A stretch of 64,000 bases of DNA from Miltoncostaea sp963762825 (GTDB lineage: Bacteria; Actinomycetota; Thermoleophilia; Miltoncostaeales; Miltoncostaeaceae). The DNA is taken from NCBI GenBank assembly GCA_963762825.1, contig CAVXLZ010000002.1, forward strand, positions 558,001 to 622,000. The letters are read 5' to 3'. Both the position numbers and the translations under genes were made by a program. The number at the start of each line of letters is the position of its first letter. Within the stretch, counting starts at the first letter, position 1. Positions 63,791 through 64,000 of this stretch are shown here, in pieces. Under the pieces are notes generated by a model that saw only the letters and a list, made by a program, of their open reading frames with translations, was not told the DNA's origin and made no database searches.

Positions 63791-64000
63791 CCACCGACTC
63801 CAAGACCGCCTCCCCCGAACCCCCACGCGACGGTGGCGGAGCGTGGGTGCGGCCGATCGCGCTGGTGGCGTCCTGCCTCATCATCGGCTTCGTCGGGGGC
63901 TGGATCCTCCGCGGCGATGAGGGCCCGGTCACCGTGCTCGCACCCGCGGCGCCGGTCGATTCCGGGGCCACCGGATCGGTGACCACCGGAGGCTCCACCA
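63787..64000 (+). CDS. N-terminal part of a membrane-anchored protein (partial)
   Basis: The frame runs 71 codons to the window edge. A polar start (MTTDSKTASPEPPRDGGG) precedes one membrane helix (IALVASCLIIGFVGGWIL), then a Ser/Thr/Ala/Pro-rich stretch. The topology suggests a short cytoplasmic tail and an external part beyond the window. The family cannot be told from this much. ATG 63787 is chosen because the frame of GTG 63773 stops after five codons. Confidence 0.6.
   Translation, partial: MTTDSKTASPEPPRDGGGAWVRPIALVASCLIIGFVGGWILRGDEGPVTVLAPAAPVDSGATGSVTTGGST

Overview
The window is GC-rich, gene-dense bacterial chromosome, most likely from an actinobacterium of the Thermoleophilia type (Solirubrobacterales or a relative). 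That placement is inference from the gene set: a UvrD helicase fused to an Fe-S RecB nuclease, an A2-type haem-copper oxidase, a perfect CIRCE element at groES, many GTG starts, chains of ATGA/GTGA overlaps, and Tat-type ferritin-like proteins. There is no insertion sequence, prophage or CRISPR array; almost everything looks like core chromosome.

Layout. 0-6 kb: the end of a membrane protein, a secreted VWA protein, and a helicase-nuclease translationally coupled to a YhaM-like 3'-5' exonuclease. 6-15 kb: DUF1015, a kelch lipoprotein, a molybdopterin oxidoreductase, two small proteins and clpP, then the transglutaminase / alpha-E / permuted ATP-grasp trio and an MFS exporter. 14.7-20.1 kb: groES-groEL under CIRCE, ASCH, Nudix, a protein built from near-identical 29-residue repeats, rsgA and pyrE. 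20-27 kb: a small zinc-ribbon protein, an Nfu-N protein, stand-alone TrpB2, a two-component system, tRNA-Phe, a DUF5718-like protein and a DsbA-like protein. 27-29.4 kb: two ferritin-like proteins and an ATP-grasp enzyme. 29.4-37.7 kb: one leftward block for haem and sirohaem synthesis (hemA, hemC, cobA-hemD, precorrin-2 dehydrogenase), cytochrome c maturation (ccmABCD) and a UbiA prenyltransferase, ending in an S-adenosylmethionine hydrolase. 37.8-40.7 kb: VOC protein, AraC regulator, VanX-like dipeptidase, SDR. 40.7-47.7 kb: an aa3/caa3 oxidase operon (coxB, coxA, coxC, a lipoprotein cytochrome c), with ctaB, an exporter and a small membrane protein. 47.8-52.9 kb: an FAD oxidoreductase and glcDEF. 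53-60 kb: MoxR, DUF58, two VWA membrane proteins, an SdrD-like surface protein, an L,D-transpeptidase and an HtrA protease. 60-64 kb: a TfoX-N-like protein, an SF2 helicase with arginine-rich tails and its small partner, and the start of a membrane protein.

Functional logic. Haem synthesis, cytochrome c maturation, haem O synthase and the oxidase lie within 18 kb and together form an aerobic respiratory module. The Bat-like cluster and the cell-wall genes form a second, envelope module.

Main observations. (1) Cytochrome oxidase subunit I carries about 280 extra C-terminal residues resembling two universal-stress-protein domains. (2) At least twelve start codons sit 6-9 nt after a TANNNT hexamer, indicating widespread leaderless transcription. 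(3) The 87-bp-repeat gene encodes an unrecognised protein. (4) Seven single-base frame breaks hit six otherwise intact genes between 31 and 58 kb. They probably reflect assembly or sequencing error, and the affected genes are annotated across the break.
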